Part shown: piece by piece, positions 49,695-60,611 of the stretch
Layout: each line of letters opens with the position of its first letter
How positions within the stretch are numbered: position 1 is the stretch's first letter
Origin: Microvirga terricola
GTDB lineage: Bacteria; Pseudomonadota; Alphaproteobacteria; Rhizobiales; Beijerinckiaceae
DNA: 64,000 nt
Reading direction: 5' to 3'
NCBI RefSeq assembly: GCF_011777495.1
Contig: NZ_JAATJS010000002.1
Location: 558,001-622,000, forward strand
The notes under the pieces: generated by a model
What the model was told of the DNA's origin: nothing
The model's database searches: none
What the model saw: only the letters and a program-made list of their open reading frames with translations
Translations under genes and position numbers: made by a program

Positions 49695-51157
49695 TGAGTG
49701 CCCGCATGATTCCTCTCGGCGATCTTCTGCCGGAAGCCGGTCAGGCTTCTGCTGTCATCATCGCGAAGATTGCATCGGACAGCCGCAAGGTCGGTCCGGG
49801 CACGGTTTTCTTCGCGGTGCCGGGCACGAAGGTCGATGGCATGAGTTTCGTGCCGCAGGCCGTCGCTTCCGGCGCGGTCGCGGTTGTAGGGGAAGCGGAG
49901 CGCCCCACCAACCTCACGGCGAACGTCGCTTATGTTCGCGTGCTGGACGTGCGCCTCGCCCTCGCGATGGCGGCTTCGCGCTTCTATCCTCGCCAGCCTG
50001 AAAAGGTTGTGGCCGTCACCGGCACGAGCGGAAAAAGCTCGGTTGCGGATTTCACGCGCCAGCTCTTTGCGGTGTTGGGATACAAATCCGCGAGCCTCGG
50101 AACGCTCGGCGTCATCACGTCGGATGGCGCAGCCTATGGCTCGCTGACGACGCCGGACCCAATTTCGTTGCACGAGACGCTGGACCGTTTGGCAGGTGAC
50201 GGCGTGCGTCGGCTGGCGATGGAAGCGTCTTCCCACGGCATCGACCAGCGGCGGCTCGACGGTGTGCGTCTGAGCGCAGCGGGCTTCACCAATCTCGGCC
50301 GCGACCATCTTGATTATCACGGCACGACAGAAGCCTATGCGGCGGCAAAGCTGCGCCTCTTCGATACGCTTCTCCCTGCCGATGCACCTGCGGTCATCAA
50401 CGCGGACGGTCCGTTTTCCGATGTCTTCTTACAGGGCGTGCGCAATCGCGGCTTGAGGATGATGACGACCGGGAGCGCGGGCGAGACGCTCAAGCTGATT
50501 GAAGCGAAGCCTGGCGGCTTCGGGCAGGCGTTGACCGTTGAGGCCTTCGGCAAGACGCATCACACGACCCTTCCGCTTCTCGGCACGTTCCAGGTTGAGA
50601 ATGCACTCCTGGCCGCCGGGCTCGTGCTCGCCGCCGAAGGAGAGGAGAGGGCGGCGGAAGTCATCGCAGGCTTTGCCGGGCTCAAGGGCGTCTCGGGCCG
50701 TCTGGAGCGGGTCGGCGAGATCGATGGCGCGCTCTGCATCGTCGACTACGCGCACAAGCCGGACGCGCTCGCGCATGTGCTCGATGCGCTCAGGCCTTTC
50801 ACGAAGGGCCGCCTCGTCTGCATCGTCGGTTGCGGCGGCGACAGGGATCGCGGCAAGCGTCCGCTCATGGGGCGCATCGCAGTCGAGAAGGCGGACGTGG
50901 TGATCGTCACGGACGATAATCCTCGCTCCGAAGATCCGGCTACCATCCGCGCGGAGGTCATGAAGGGAGCGCCCGGCGCCAAGGAGATCGGCGATCGCTC
51001 TCTGGCGATCCGCACGGCGGTCAAGGACTTGCGTCCTGGCGATATTCTCGTGGTTGCGGGCAAAGGCCATGAAACGGGCCAAATCATCGGCGACCGGACG
51101 TTGCCGTTCTCGGATCACGACGAGGTGCGGGCGGCTATCGCGGAGAGGCAGGCATGA
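49694..51157 (+). CDS. murE: UDP-MurNAc-tripeptide synthetase (meso-diaminopimelate adding)
   Basis: 487-residue cytosolic ligase that adds the third stem residue. G-T-S-G-K-S-S-V binds ATP near residue 116. The D-N-P-R-S-E-D-P motif near 413 is the signature for meso-diaminopimelate rather than lysine, as expected for a Gram-negative. ATG 49694 overlaps the ftsI stop. Confidence 0.96.
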   Translation: MSARMIPLGDLLPEAGQASAVIIAKIASDSRKVGPGTVFFAVPGTKVDGMSFVPQAVASGAVAVVGEAERPTNLTANVAYVRVLDVRLALAMAASRFYPRQPEKVVAVTGTSGKSSVADFTRQLFAVLGYKSASLGTLGVITSDGAAYGSLTTPDPISLHETLDRLAGDGVRRLAMEASSHGIDQRRLDGVRLSAAGFTNLGRDHLDYHGTTEAYAAAKLRLFDTLLPADAPAVINADGPFSDVFLQGVRNRGLRMMTTGSAGETLKLIEAKPGGFGQALTVEAFGKTHHTTLPLLGTFQVENALLAAGLVLAAEGEERAAEVIAGFAGLKGVSGRLERVGEIDGALCIVDYAHKPDALAHVLDALRPFTKGRLVCIVGCGGDRDRGKRPLMGRIAVEKADVVIVTDDNPRSEDPATIRAEVMKGAPGAKEIGDRSLAIRTAVKDLRPGDILVVAGKGHETGQIIGDRTLPFSDHDEVRAAIAERQA

Positions 51158-52587
51158 GCACCCCGTTGTGGACCATCGATGAGATTTTGGCCGCCACCGA
51201 TGCGCGGATCGGCAGTGGAGTCACGCAAGCCTCCGGTGCGTCCATCGACACGCGTACGCTCAACGCGGGCGATCTTTACTTCTCTATCAAGGGCGACGTG
51301 CATGACGGGCACGATTTCGTGCCCGCTGCGCTGGAGAAGGGCGCTGCTGCCGCCGTCGTCTCCGAGGCGAAAGCTCCCAGCTTTAAGGAGCAGGACCGGC
51401 TCATCATCGTGCCCGACGTTCTGGACGCCATGCGCCGTCTCGGCATCGCGGCGCGCAAACGCAGCCATGCCAAAGTGGTCGCCATTACCGGCTCCGTCGG
51501 CAAGACCGGCACGAAGGAGGCCATGCGCCTCGCGCTGTCGCGGCAGGGTTCGACGCACGCTTCTGTCGCGTCCTACAACAACCATTGGGGCGTTCCGCTC
51601 ACCCTGGCGCGTATGCCGCGCGAAACCGAGTTCGGCATCTTTGAAATTGGCATGAACCATGCGGGAGAAATCCTGCCGCTGACGGCCATGGTCCGCCCGC
51701 ATGTGGCTGTCATCACCACCGTCGAGCCGGTTCACATCGAGTTTTTCCCCTCGCTCTGGGGCATTGCGGACGCGAAGGGCGAGATTTTCTCCGGTCTTGA
51801 GCCCGGCGGCACGGCGGTGATCAACCGCGACAGCCCCTATTTCGAACGCATGGCCGCGCATGCCATGGCCTCGAAGGCCGGTCGCGTCGTGAGCTTCGGC
51901 GAAAGCGAGGCGGCGCATATCCGGGCCGAGCGTATCCTCGTAAGGCCCGATTTTTCACTCGTCGAAGCGCGCATCTTCGGTGAACCGCTCACCTATCGTA
52001 TCGGTACGGCAGGGCGGCACATCGCGCTCAACTCACTCAGCGTACTCGCGGCAGCGCATGCGCTGGGCGTCGATCCGCTTTCAGTCGCGCAATCCTTTAC
52101 CGAATTGAAGCCGCCGGTCGGACGCGGCGAGCGGACCATGCTTTCGGTCGGCGCGGGTGAAGCGCTTCTGATCGATGAAAGCTACAACGCCAACCCGGCC
52201 TCGGTCCGCGCGGCGCTGAACAATCTTGGCGCTGTGGAGCTGGCGGGAGCAGGGCGGCGCATCGCCGTTCTCGGCGACATGAAGGAACTGGGAGAAAAAG
52301 GTCCTGAACTACACGAGGGCTTGGCGGACGCGGTCGAGGCCAATGGCATCGACCTGCTGTTTGCCGCTGGACCTCTGATGCAGAATCTGATCGACCGGCT
52401 GCCAAAAGCGAAAATTGCCGCTCACGCCCCGACTTCGGCCGATCTGGTCGATGCCGTCTGCGCCGCCATTCGCCCCGGCGATGCGGTGATGGTGAAGGGC
52501 TCGCTCAGCATGAAGATGGCCCTGGTTGTCAAGGCTCTGAAAGAACGTTACGGCGCAAGCTCCGCGGCGCAAGCGCTGAAAGGATGA
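51154..52587 (+). CDS. murF: UDP-MurNAc-tripeptide D-alanyl-D-alanine ligase
   Basis: 477-residue Mur ligase that attaches D-Ala-D-Ala to complete the stem peptide. I-T-G-S-V-G-K-T-G-T-K-E is the P-loop near residue 113; E-I-G-M-N-H-A-G-E-I and D-E-S-Y-N-A-N-P are family motifs. Overlaps murE by ATGA. Confidence 0.96.
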   Translation: MSTPLWTIDEILAATDARIGSGVTQASGASIDTRTLNAGDLYFSIKGDVHDGHDFVPAALEKGAAAAVVSEAKAPSFKEQDRLIIVPDVLDAMRRLGIAARKRSHAKVVAITGSVGKTGTKEAMRLALSRQGSTHASVASYNNHWGVPLTLARMPRETEFGIFEIGMNHAGEILPLTAMVRPHVAVITTVEPVHIEFFPSLWGIADAKGEIFSGLEPGGTAVINRDSPYFERMAAHAMASKAGRVVSFGESEAAHIRAERILVRPDFSLVEARIFGEPLTYRIGTAGRHIALNSLSVLAAAHALGVDPLSVAQSFTELKPPVGRGERTMLSVGAGEALLIDESYNANPASVRAALNNLGAVELAGAGRRIAVLGDMKELGEKGPELHEGLADAVEANGIDLLFAAGPLMQNLIDRLPKAKIAAHAPTSADLVDAVCAAIRPGDAVMVKGSLSMKMALVVKALKERYGASSAAQALKG

Positions 52588-52590
52588 TCG

Positions 52591-53676
52591 ATGTTGACCT
52601 GGTTGGCTGATCTCAGCCCCTATTTCAGCCCTCTCAATATTTTTCGGTACATCACGTTCCGCACGGGCGGCGCCACGGCGACGGCACTGCTCTTCGTGTT
52701 TCTGTTCGGCCCCAAGATGATTTCGCTGCTACGGCTTCGCCAGGGTAAGGGCCAACCGATCCGCGAGGACGGGCCGAAATCGCACCTCCAAACCAAGCGC
52801 GGCACGCCGACCATGGGCGGGCTCATGATCATGGCGGGCGTGTTGGCTTCGACGCTGCTGTGGGCGAACTTGGCGAACCACTATGTGTGGATCGTGCTTT
52901 TCGTCACGATCGGTTTCGGCGCCATCGGGTTCTACGACGACTTTTTGAAAGTCACGAAGCAGTCGCACAAGGGCTTTTCCGGCCGCTCGCGCCTCGCTCT
53001 CGAGGCGGTGATTGCGGGGCTCGCGTGTCTGGCGATTTCCTATCTCGGCACGCCCGGCCTCGCCAACAAGCTGGCATTGCCCTTCTCGAAGGAATTGATC
53101 TTCAATCTCGGCTGGTTCTACCTGATCTTCGGCGCCTTCGTGGTTGTCGGTGCGGGCAATGCGGTCAACATCACGGACGGTCTCGACGGCCTTGCCATTG
53201 TGCCGGTGATGATTGCGGCCGGCACCTTCGGCTTCATCGCCTATCTTGCCGGTAACGCGGTCTTCGCGAACTACCTGCAAATCCATTTCGTGCCCGGAAC
53301 CGGTGAACTCGCGGTCGTCTGTGGCGCGCTGATCGGGGCGGGCCTCGGCTTCCTGTGGTTCAATGCGCCCCCCGCCCAGATCTTCATGGGTGATACCGGA
53401 TCGCTCGCCCTCGGCGGCCTTCTCGGCACCATTGCGGTCGCGACGAAGCACGAGATCGTTCTCGCTATCGTCGGCGGCCTGTTCGTGCTGGAGATTCTCT
53501 CCGTCATCATTCAGGTCACGTCGTTCAAGCTCACGGGCAAGCGCGTGTTCAAGATGGCGCCGATCCACCATCACTTCGAACAGCTCGGCTGGACGGAGCC
53601 GCAGGTGGTGATCCGCTTCTGGATCATCTCCGTGGTGTTGGCCCTCGTCGGCCTCGCGACCCTCAAGCTGCGGTGA
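52591..53676 (+). CDS. mraY: Phospho-MurNAc-pentapeptide transferase
   Basis: 361-residue inner-membrane enzyme that makes lipid I, with about ten helices. Catalytic landmarks are [21 protein letters not shown] and [12 protein letters not shown]; the I-H-H-H-F-E loop near the C-terminus is intact. 3 bp after murF. Confidence 0.97.
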   Translation: MLTWLADLSPYFSPLNIFRYITFRTGGATATALLFVFLFGPKMISLLRLRQGKGQPIREDGPKSHLQTKRGTPTMGGLMIMAGVLASTLLWANLANHYVWIVLFVTIGFGAIGFYDDFLKVTKQSHKGFSGRSRLALEAVIAGLACLAISYLGTPGLANKLALPFSKELIFNLGWFYLIFGAFVVVGAGNAVNITDGLDGLAIVPVMIAAGTFGFIAYLAGNAVFANYLQIHFVPGTGELAVVCGALIGAGLGFLWFNAPPAQIFMGDTGSLALGGLLGTIAVATKHEIVLAIVGGLFVLEILSVIIQVTSFKLTGKRVFKMAPIHHHFEQLGWTEPQVVIRFWIISVVLALVGLATLKLR

Positions 53677-53680
53677 TGTC

Positions 53681-55075
53681 ATGACGCCGGTCACCAGCTT
53701 TTCGGGTAAGACGGTCGCGCTCTTCGGCCTTGGCGGGTCGGGGCTCGTGACCGCGCTCGCCCTCAAAGCAGGCGGCGCGCATGTGATCGCGTGCGACGAC
53801 AACCCGGCGAAGATGGCGGAAGCCAATTCCAAAGGCATCGAGACGGCGGATTTGAAAAGCGCCGACTGGTCGCGCTTTTCCTCGTTCATCCTCTCGCCCG
53901 GCGTTCCCTTGACGCATCCGGAGCCGCACTGGTCGGTCAAACTCGCGAAGGCGGCAGGCGTCGAGATCATCGGCGATATCGAACTTTTCTGCCGTGAGCG
54001 GGCCAAGGTCGCACCGAATGCACCCTTCGTTGCGATCACGGGCACCAACGGCAAATCCACCACGACCGCGCTCATCGCTCATATCCTGCGCGAAGCAGGT
54101 CACGACGCGCAGATGGGCGGAAATATCGGCACCGCGATCCTGTCGCTCGAACCGCCTGCCGAGAACCGCATTCACGTCATCGAATGCTCGTCCTTCCAAA
54201 TCGACCTCGCGCCGTCGCTTGCGCCCACCATCGGCGTTCTCCTCAACATCACGCCGGATCATCTCGACCGGCATGGGACGATGGAGACCTACGCGGCTAT
54301 CAAGGAAAGGCTGGTGGCGAAAGCTCGCGTCGCCATCCTCGGCGTCGATGACGATTGGACCTCGTCCGTTGCCGCACGTTGCGCGGAGAGCGGCACTGAG
54401 GTCATTCGGGTGTCTGCCGAGCCGACAGGCGGAAACAGCGTGTCGGCACATGGCGAGACGATCGTTCGGTTGTCGGCGTCTGGCTCAGCCTCAGTGGCCG
54501 ACCTTACCGGTATCGGCTCCCTTCGTGGCGGACACAATGCGCAGAATGCGGCGGCGGCTGTGGCTATCGCGTTGGCGTTGAGTGTCCCAGAGGAAGACAT
54601 CAGAGCCGGTCTGCGCTCCTTCCCCGGATTGCCACACCGCATGGAGGAAATCGGTCGCCTCCGTGAGACGCTGTTCATCAACGACTCCAAAGCCACCAAC
54701 GCCGACTCCACCGAGAAGGCGCTCAAATCCTTCGACAACATCCTCTGGATTCTTGGCGGGAAGGCGAAGGAAGGCGGCATCGCTCCCTTGAAGCCCTATT
54801 TCCCGAAGATCCGTAAAGCCTACCTGATCGGCGCGGCATCGGATGAATTCGCCGAGACCCTCGATGGCTTGGTCGCGTTCGTTCGCAGCAACACGCTCGA
54901 AAACGCAGTTCAACAGGCGGCCGGTGATGCGGCGGCGCTCGGCAGTCCGTCCGTGGTCCTGCTCTCGCCCGCCTGCGCGTCATACGATCAGTTTCCGAAT
55001 TTCGAGGTGCGCGGAGATCACTTCCGCAATCTCGTCCGCGCGTTGCCCGGCATCGACCTCACCAAGGGAGCCTGA
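53681..55075 (+). CDS. murD: UDP-MurNAc-L-alanine:D-glutamate ligase
   Basis: 464-residue cytosolic ligase that adds D-Glu. The N-terminal Rossmann domain opens [12 protein letters not shown]. The P-loop is G-T-N-G-K-S-T-T near residue 117, and F-I-N-D-S-K-A-T-N marks the third domain. 4 bp after mraY. Confidence 0.96.
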   Translation: MTPVTSFSGKTVALFGLGGSGLVTALALKAGGAHVIACDDNPAKMAEANSKGIETADLKSADWSRFSSFILSPGVPLTHPEPHWSVKLAKAAGVEIIGDIELFCRERAKVAPNAPFVAITGTNGKSTTTALIAHILREAGHDAQMGGNIGTAILSLEPPAENRIHVIECSSFQIDLAPSLAPTIGVLLNITPDHLDRHGTMETYAAIKERLVAKARVAILGVDDDWTSSVAARCAESGTEVIRVSAEPTGGNSVSAHGETIVRLSASGSASVADLTGIGSLRGGHNAQNAAAAVAIALALSVPEEDIRAGLRSFPGLPHRMEEIGRLRETLFINDSKATNADSTEKALKSFDNILWILGGKAKEGGIAPLKPYFPKIRKAYLIGAASDEFAETLDGLVAFVRSNTLENAVQQAAGDAAALGSPSVVLLSPACASYDQFPNFEVRGDHFRNLVRALPGIDLTKGA

Positions 55076-55079
55076 CATC

Positions 55080-56225
55080 ATGGTATCTCGCGTCGAACGC
55101 TCGCCTCTTGGTGATTGGTGGTGGACCATCGACCGGCTGCTGCTTGGCGCGTTGGCGGTGCTGGTGCTCGCGGGTCTCGTCTTTCTCATGGCAGGCGGAC
55201 CGCCGGTCGCGGAGCGGCTGGGGCTTTCGACGTTCCATTTTGTGAACCGTCAGGTTCTCTTTCTCTTGCCCGCACTGGCCATTATGCTGCCGGTGTCGTT
55301 TCTCTCGTTGCGCCATGTCAGGCGTCTGGCGCTGCTCGTCTATATCGGCAGCATGGCTTTGATCGGCCTTGCGTTCCAGTTCGGTCCCGAGATCAAGGGC
55401 GCGCATCGCTGGATCATGCTGGGCCCCATGGGCATTCAGCCCTCCGAATTCGTGAAACCCGCCTTCGTCGTGCTCGCGGCCTGGGCTTTCTCGGAAGGCG
55501 CGCGGCGTAAGGATATGCCGGGGGCGTTCCTGGCCTTCCTTATCCTTCCCGCCACCATTGTGCCGCTGATCCTGCAGCCGGATTTCGGCCAGACCATGCT
55601 CATCACCATTGTGTGGTGCGGCCTGTTTTTTGTCGCGGGCTTGCACTGGTTCTGGGTGATGGGCCTCGGCGGCGCGGGCCTTGTCGGCATCGTCGCGGCT
55701 TACGAATTCCTACCGCACGTGCGCGCCCGCATCGAGCGGTTCATGGACAAATCCTCCGGCGACACCTTTCAGGTCGACATGGCGATGGAGTCGTTCGCGC
55801 GTGGCGGCTGGTTCGGACGCGGGCCGGGCGAAGGCTCGGTCAAGCGCATCCTGCCTGACGCGCATACCGACTTCATCTTTGCGGTGACGGCGGAAGAATT
55901 CGGCATCGTCGTCTGCATCGGCCTGCTTCTCCTCTTCGCCTTCATCGTCCTGCGCGGCCTGTCGCTTGCGCGTCGCAGCGAGGATACGTTCTGCCGCCTT
56001 GCGGCGACTGGCCTCGTGCTGATGTTTGGCCTGCAGGCAGCCATCAACATGATGGTGAACGTTCATCTCATGCCCGCGAAAGGCATGACGCTGCCGTTTA
56101 TTTCTTACGGCGGCTCCTCGCTTCTGTCGCTCGCGCTCGGCATGGGCTTTTTGATCGCGATCACCCGCCGTCGCCCGCGCTCCGAGATGATGGAGCACTT
56201 TGACTCGGATTGGTCGCGCCGATGA
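55080..56225 (+). CDS. ftsW: Septal peptidoglycan polymerase FtsW
   Basis: 381-residue SEDS-family glycosyltransferase with about ten helices, which polymerises septal glycan together with FtsI. G-A-H-R-W-I, the I-Q-P-S-E-F-V-K-P motif, D-A-H-T-D-F-I-F-A-V near nt 55858-55887 (catalytic Asp region) and the C-terminal P-F-I-S-Y-G-G-S-S-L are typical. ATG 55080 lies 4 bp after murD. Confidence 0.96.
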   Translation: MVSRVERSPLGDWWWTIDRLLLGALAVLVLAGLVFLMAGGPPVAERLGLSTFHFVNRQVLFLLPALAIMLPVSFLSLRHVRRLALLVYIGSMALIGLAFQFGPEIKGAHRWIMLGPMGIQPSEFVKPAFVVLAAWAFSEGARRKDMPGAFLAFLILPATIVPLILQPDFGQTMLITIVWCGLFFVAGLHWFWVMGLGGAGLVGIVAAYEFLPHVRARIERFMDKSSGDTFQVDMAMESFARGGWFGRGPGEGSVKRILPDAHTDFIFAVTAEEFGIVVCIGLLLLFAFIVLRGLSLARRSEDTFCRLAATGLVLMFGLQAAINMMVNVHLMPAKGMTLPFISYGGSSLLSLALGMGFLIAITRRRPRSEMMEHFDSDWSRR

Positions 56226-57340
56226 CATCGCCTCTCATCCTTCTCACGGCAGGTGGTACGGGCGGGCATCTTTTCCCGGCGGAAGCGCTCGCGAATGCCC
56301 TGAAAGCGCACGGCGCGCGCGTGGTGCTGGCGACCGACAAACGCGCCAATGCCTATGCGGGCTCGTTCCCGGCGGATGAGATCATCGAAATTCCCTCGGC
56401 TACGCCCTCAGGCCGTTCGCTGCCGCAGATGGCGAAGGCCGCGCTGTTGCTTGGCTCGGGCACATTGAAGGCAATGTCCGCCATTCGCCGCATGAAGCCC
56501 GATGCCGTCGTGGGCTTCGGCGGTTATCCGACCGTCCCGCCCGTCATGGCCGCGTCGTTCTTGCGCGTCCCGGCCACCATCCACGAGGCGAATGGCGTGA
56601 TGGGGCGCGCGAACCGTCTCCTCGCGCGCCGCGCTTCCGTGATCGCCACGGGTTTCGCGAACATCAAGGGCATTCCGACAGGCATTGCGGGCAAGGTGGT
56701 GCAGACCGGCAATCCGATCCGCCCATCGGTTCTGGATGCGTCGAGAGCGCCTTACCCAGAGCTGCAAAAAGACGGAAAGCTTCACCTCCTCGTTGTCGGC
56801 GGCAGCCAGGGCGCGCGGGTGATGAGCGACGTGGTGCCGCCGACTATCGAATTGCTCGCGGCCGATATTCGCGCTCGCCTTTCCATCTGCCAGCAGGCGC
56901 GGGGCGAGGATCTGGAGCGCGTTCGCGGCACGTACCAGCGCCTGATGGTCGATTTCGAGGCCGAGCCCTTCTTCAAAGATTTGCCGCAGCGCCTAGCCAA
57001 GGCGCATCTGGTGGTGTCGCGCTCCGGCGCATCGACGGTCGCGGAGCTGGCCGTGATCGGGCGCCCCTCGATCCTTGTGCCGCTGCCGGGTTCGCTCGAT
57101 CAGGATCAGGCCGCCAACGCCAAGACCTTGGGCGATATCGGCGCGGCCATCGTTCTTCCACAAGTTCAGTTCACTCCGGAGCGCCTGGCTCAGGAGATTC
57201 GGTCCTTCATCGAGGAACCGGATCGTCTGGGTAAGGCCGCTGCCGCCGCACGCAGCGCCAGCATCACGGACGCGGCCGAGCGCCTCGCGCAAGCCGTCCT
57301 TGAGCTGGTCCCAACACACAACAACGGAAAACGCACATGA
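56222..57340 (+). CDS. murG: Lipid II synthase MurG
   Basis: 372-residue GT28 glycosyltransferase, membrane-associated on the cytosolic side, adding GlcNAc to lipid [12 protein letters not shown] near the start, G-F-G-G-Y-P-T-V-P and V-V-G-G-S-Q-G-A-R are diagnostic, as is [15 protein letters not shown] 56222 overlaps the ftsW stop. Confidence 0.96.
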   Translation: MTSPLILLTAGGTGGHLFPAEALANALKAHGARVVLATDKRANAYAGSFPADEIIEIPSATPSGRSLPQMAKAALLLGSGTLKAMSAIRRMKPDAVVGFGGYPTVPPVMAASFLRVPATIHEANGVMGRANRLLARRASVIATGFANIKGIPTGIAGKVVQTGNPIRPSVLDASRAPYPELQKDGKLHLLVVGGSQGARVMSDVVPPTIELLAADIRARLSICQQARGEDLERVRGTYQRLMVDFEAEPFFKDLPQRLAKAHLVVSRSGASTVAELAVIGRPSILVPLPGSLDQDQAANAKTLGDIGAAIVLPQVQFTPERLAQEIRSFIEEPDRLGKAAAAARSASITDAAERLAQAVLELVPTHNNGKRT

Positions 57341-58752
57341 AACTGCCGCCGAAACTGGGTCCCATTCACTTCATCGGCATCGGCGGCATCGGCATGTCTG
57401 GCATCGCCGAGGTCATGCACAACCTTGGCTATACGGTGCAGGGCTCGGACGCCTCCGACAATTACAACGTCAAGCGCCTTGCCGATAAGGGCATGAAGAC
57501 CTTTATCGGCCACAAGGCCGAGAATGTGGACGGCGCGGAAATCGTCGTGGTCTCGACCGCGATCAAGCGCGACAACCCGGAACTGATCGCCGCCCGCGAG
57601 AAGCGCCTTCCGGTCGTGCGCCGCGCGGAAATGCTCGCGGAACTCATGCGCTTCAAGTCCTGCGTCGCGGTGGCGGGCACGCACGGCAAGACCACCACGA
57701 CCTCGCTCGTCGCGACCCTTCTCGATGCGGGTGGGCTCGACCCCACCGTCATCAACGGCGGCATCATCAACGCATATGGCACCAATGCCCGTATGGGTGA
57801 CGGCCAGTGGATGGTGGTGGAGGCGGACGAGTCCGACGGCACCTTCCTGAAGTTGCCGGCCGACGTTGCCATCGTCACCAATATCGACCCCGAACATCTC
57901 GACCATTTCGGCAGCTTCGATGCGATCAAGGACGCCTTCCGCTCCTTCATCGACTCGATCCCGTTTTATGGGTTTGCCGTGATGTGCATCGACCATCCCA
58001 TCGTGCAGGATCTGGTCGGCCGCATCGAAGATCGCCGCATCATCACCTATGGCGAGAACCCGCAGGCCGATGTGCGCATCATGGATATCGACCCGCGCGG
58101 TGGACAGACCAAGTTCCGCGTCATGATCCGCGACCGCCGTCCCGGCTTCCGGCAGGAATTGGAAGACCTCGTGCTGCCGATGCCCGGCGCGCACAACGCG
58201 CTCAACGCTACTGCCGCCATCGCGGTTGCGCATGAACTGGGCGTTTCGCCTGATGCAATCCGCAAGGCGCTTGGCGGCTTCGGCGGCGTGAAGCGTCGCT
58301 TCACCCGCACGGGCGATTGGAACGGCGTCACCGTGTTCGACGATTACGGCCACCATCCCGTCGAAATCTCAGCGGTGCTCCGCGCCGCGCGCGCCTCGAC
58401 CGAAGGGCAGGTCATCGCCGTGGTGCAGCCGCACCGCTACACGCGCCTGTCCTCGCTCTTTGATCAGTTCTGCACCTGCTTCAACGATGCGGATGCGGTC
58501 ATCGTCGCGCCGGTTTATGCGGCGGGCGAGCAGCCGGTTCCCGGCGCCGACCGCGACGCTCTGGTTTCCGGCCTGAAGGCGCGCGGCCACCGCAACGCCA
58601 TGCCGCTCGACAAGCCTGAGGATCTCGCTGCCCTGGTGAAGGACATCGCGAAGCCGGGCGACTACGTCCTCTGCCTCGGTGCGGGCAACATTACGCAATG
58701 GGCTTATGCCCTGCCGGGCGAACTCAAGGCGCTCGACGACAAGGCGGCCTGA
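57337..58752 (+). CDS. murC: UDP-MurNAc:L-alanine ligase
   Basis: 471 residues; adds L-Ala, the first stem residue. [12 protein letters not shown] near the start, [11 protein letters not shown]-loop near residue 112, E-A-D-E-S-D-G-T-F and [10 protein letters not shown] are the MurC set. Overlaps murG (ATGA) and murB (TGATG). Confidence 0.96.
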   Translation: MKLPPKLGPIHFIGIGGIGMSGIAEVMHNLGYTVQGSDASDNYNVKRLADKGMKTFIGHKAENVDGAEIVVVSTAIKRDNPELIAAREKRLPVVRRAEMLAELMRFKSCVAVAGTHGKTTTTSLVATLLDAGGLDPTVINGGIINAYGTNARMGDGQWMVVEADESDGTFLKLPADVAIVTNIDPEHLDHFGSFDAIKDAFRSFIDSIPFYGFAVMCIDHPIVQDLVGRIEDRRIITYGENPQADVRIMDIDPRGGQTKFRVMIRDRRPGFRQELEDLVLPMPGAHNALNATAAIAVAHELGVSPDAIRKALGGFGGVKRRFTRTGDWNGVTVFDDYGHHPVEISAVLRAARASTEGQVIAVVQPHRYTRLSSLFDQFCTCFNDADAVIVAPVYAAGEQPVPGADRDALVSGLKARGHRNAMPLDKPEDLAALVKDIAKPGDYVLCLGAGNITQWAYALPGELKALDDKAA

Positions 58753-59666
58753 TGTTCCCGGACCTGACAGGCGACCTCAAGACAAGGATGCCCGATCTCA
58801 AGGGCAAGCTGGAGGCCAACGCGCCGACGGCTCCCTTGTCGTGGTTCCGCACGGGCGGTCCGGCGCAGGTGCTGTTCACGCCTGCCGATGCTGACGATCT
58901 CTCTTACTTCCTCAAACATCTTGATCCCGCCATTCCTGTTCTCGTTGTCGGGCTCGGCTCCAACCTTCTGATCCGCGACGGTGGGTGGGAAGGCGTCATC
59001 GTCCGCTTGGCGAAAGGCTTTTCCGATATCGCCGTCGAGTCGGGACATCGCGTCCGCGCGGGCGCCGGTGCTGCCGACGTGAAGGTCGCGCGCACCGCAG
59101 CGGAAGCGGGGATTGCAGGGCTCTCATTCCTGCGCGGAATTCCCGGCACTATCGGTGGCGCGCTACGCATGAACGGCGGCGCCTATGGCGGCGAGACAAA
59201 GGACGTGCTTGTCGAAGCGATGGGCGTCACGCGGTCGGGAGAAGAGGTGCGCTTTACGAATGTGGAGATGGGTTTCACCTATCGCCATTCGAGCGTGCCG
59301 GATGATGTGATCTTCACCGAGGCTCTCTTCGAAGGCTGCCCGGGCGATCCGGCTGAGATTCTCTCCGAGATGAACGCCATCACCGAAGCCCGGTCATCGA
59401 CCCAGCCGGTCAACACGCGTACGGGCGGTTCGACCTTCAAGAATCCTCCCGGTCGGAAGGCGTGGGAATTGGTCGATGCCGCCGGATGCCGTGGACTGCG
59501 CCGGGGCGATGCGCAGGTTTCCGAGATGCATTGCAACTTCCTCATCAACCACGGCTCGGCCTCGGCTGCCGATATCGAGGGGCTGGGTGAAGAAGTGCGT
59601 CGGCGGGTTCTGGAAACTTCGGGCGTGCAGCTCGAATGGGAAATCAAGCGCGTCGGGCTCACCTGA
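58752..59666 (+). CDS. murB: UDP-N-acetylenolpyruvoylglucosamine reductase
   Basis: 304-residue FAD enzyme that makes UDP-MurNAc. S-W-F-R-T-G-G-P-A near residue 34, [28 protein letters not shown] and G-S-T-F-K-N-P (proton-donor serine) are intact. The start overlaps the murC stop. Confidence 0.95.
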   Translation: MFPDLTGDLKTRMPDLKGKLEANAPTAPLSWFRTGGPAQVLFTPADADDLSYFLKHLDPAIPVLVVGLGSNLLIRDGGWEGVIVRLAKGFSDIAVESGHRVRAGAGAADVKVARTAAEAGIAGLSFLRGIPGTIGGALRMNGGAYGGETKDVLVEAMGVTRSGEEVRFTNVEMGFTYRHSSVPDDVIFTEALFEGCPGDPAEILSEMNAITEARSSTQPVNTRTGGSTFKNPPGRKAWELVDAAGCRGLRRGDAQVSEMHCNFLINHGSASAADIEGLGEEVRRRVLETSGVQLEWEIKRVGLT

Positions 59667-59684
59667 GCCTGAGCAAGGAGGGCC

Positions 59685-60611
59685 ATGATGGCCAAGCACG
59701 TTGCCGTTCTTCATGGCGGTTGGTCGGCGGAGCGCAAAGTCAGCCTGTCCACAGGCAGCGCCTGCGCCAAGGCGCTGGAAGGGCAGGGCTACAAGGTCGC
59801 GCTGATCGACGTTCAGCGCGATATCGCCGACGTGCTGAAAGCCGTCGCGCCAGATGTCGTGTTCAACGCGCTTCACGGCCGGTTCGGCGAAGATGGCACG
59901 ATCCAGGGGCTACTGGAGCTTTTGCAAATTCCCTACACCCATTCGGGCGTGCTGGCTTCCGCGCTTGCCATGCAGAAGGACAGGGCGAAGGTCGTCATGA
60001 AGGCCGCCGGCGTCCCGGTTCCGCATGGGCTGGTCGTTAACCGTTTCGAGGCGGCGAAGGAGCACGTCCTGCCCGCGCCCTATGTCATCAAGCCGGTCAG
60101 CGAGGGCTCCTCCGTGGGGGTCATCATCGTGCGCGAGGACCGCAGCCATCCGCCCCAGGAGTTGCTGCGCGGTGACTGGGCTTTCGGGGACAATGTCCTT
60201 GTCGAATCATATGTTGCGGGCCGGGAATTGACCTGCGCGGTGATGGGCGACAGGGCCCTTGGGGTCATCGATATCCGCCCGGCGACCGGCGTGTTCTACG
60301 ATTACGATGCAAAGTACGCGAAGGGAGGGTCCATTCACGTCCTCCCGGCAGAAATTAAACCGAATATTTACCAAAAGGTCCAAGAGTTAGCGTTAACGGC
60401 GCATCAAGCGCTCGGCTGTCGGGGAATCAGCCGCGCTGACTTGCGGTACGACGACACCTCCGGGGGAACCGGGGAACTCGTCGTTCTTGAGGTCAACACG
60501 CAACCCGGAATGACCGAGACGAGCTTGGTGCCGGAACTGGCAGCCCATGCGGGCTATACGTTTGGCGAGCTTGTGCAATGGATGGTGGAGGACGCTACCT
60601 GCAACCGATGA
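59685..60611 (+). CDS. ddl: D-alanine:D-alanine ligase
   Basis: 308-residue ATP-grasp enzyme that makes D-Ala-D-Ala for MurF. V-L-H-G-G-W-S-A-E-R-K-V-S-L-S-T near the start, H-G-R-F-G-E-D-G, K-P-V-S-E-G-S-S-V-G-V and L-E-V-N-T-Q-P-G-M-T. A second ATG directly follows the first. The stretch 60351-60400 is AT-rich with unusual codons (two TTA); see findings. The stop overlaps the ftsQ ATG. Confidence 0.96.
   Translation: MMAKHVAVLHGGWSAERKVSLSTGSACAKALEGQGYKVALIDVQRDIADVLKAVAPDVVFNALHGRFGEDGTIQGLLELLQIPYTHSGVLASALAMQKDRAKVVMKAAGVPVPHGLVVNRFEAAKEHVLPAPYVIKPVSEGSSVGVIIVREDRSHPPQELLRGDWAFGDNVLVESYVAGRELTCAVMGDRALGVIDIRPATGVFYDYDAKYAKGGSIHVLPAEIKPNIYQKVQELALTAHQALGCRGISRADLRYDDTSGGTGELVVLEVNTQPGMTETSLVPELAAHAGYTFGELVQWMVEDATCNR

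Noticed and set aside
59951..60050. GTTAACCG at about 60035 in ddl as a CtrA site
   Set aside because: Only one half-site; no second TTAA at the required spacing.
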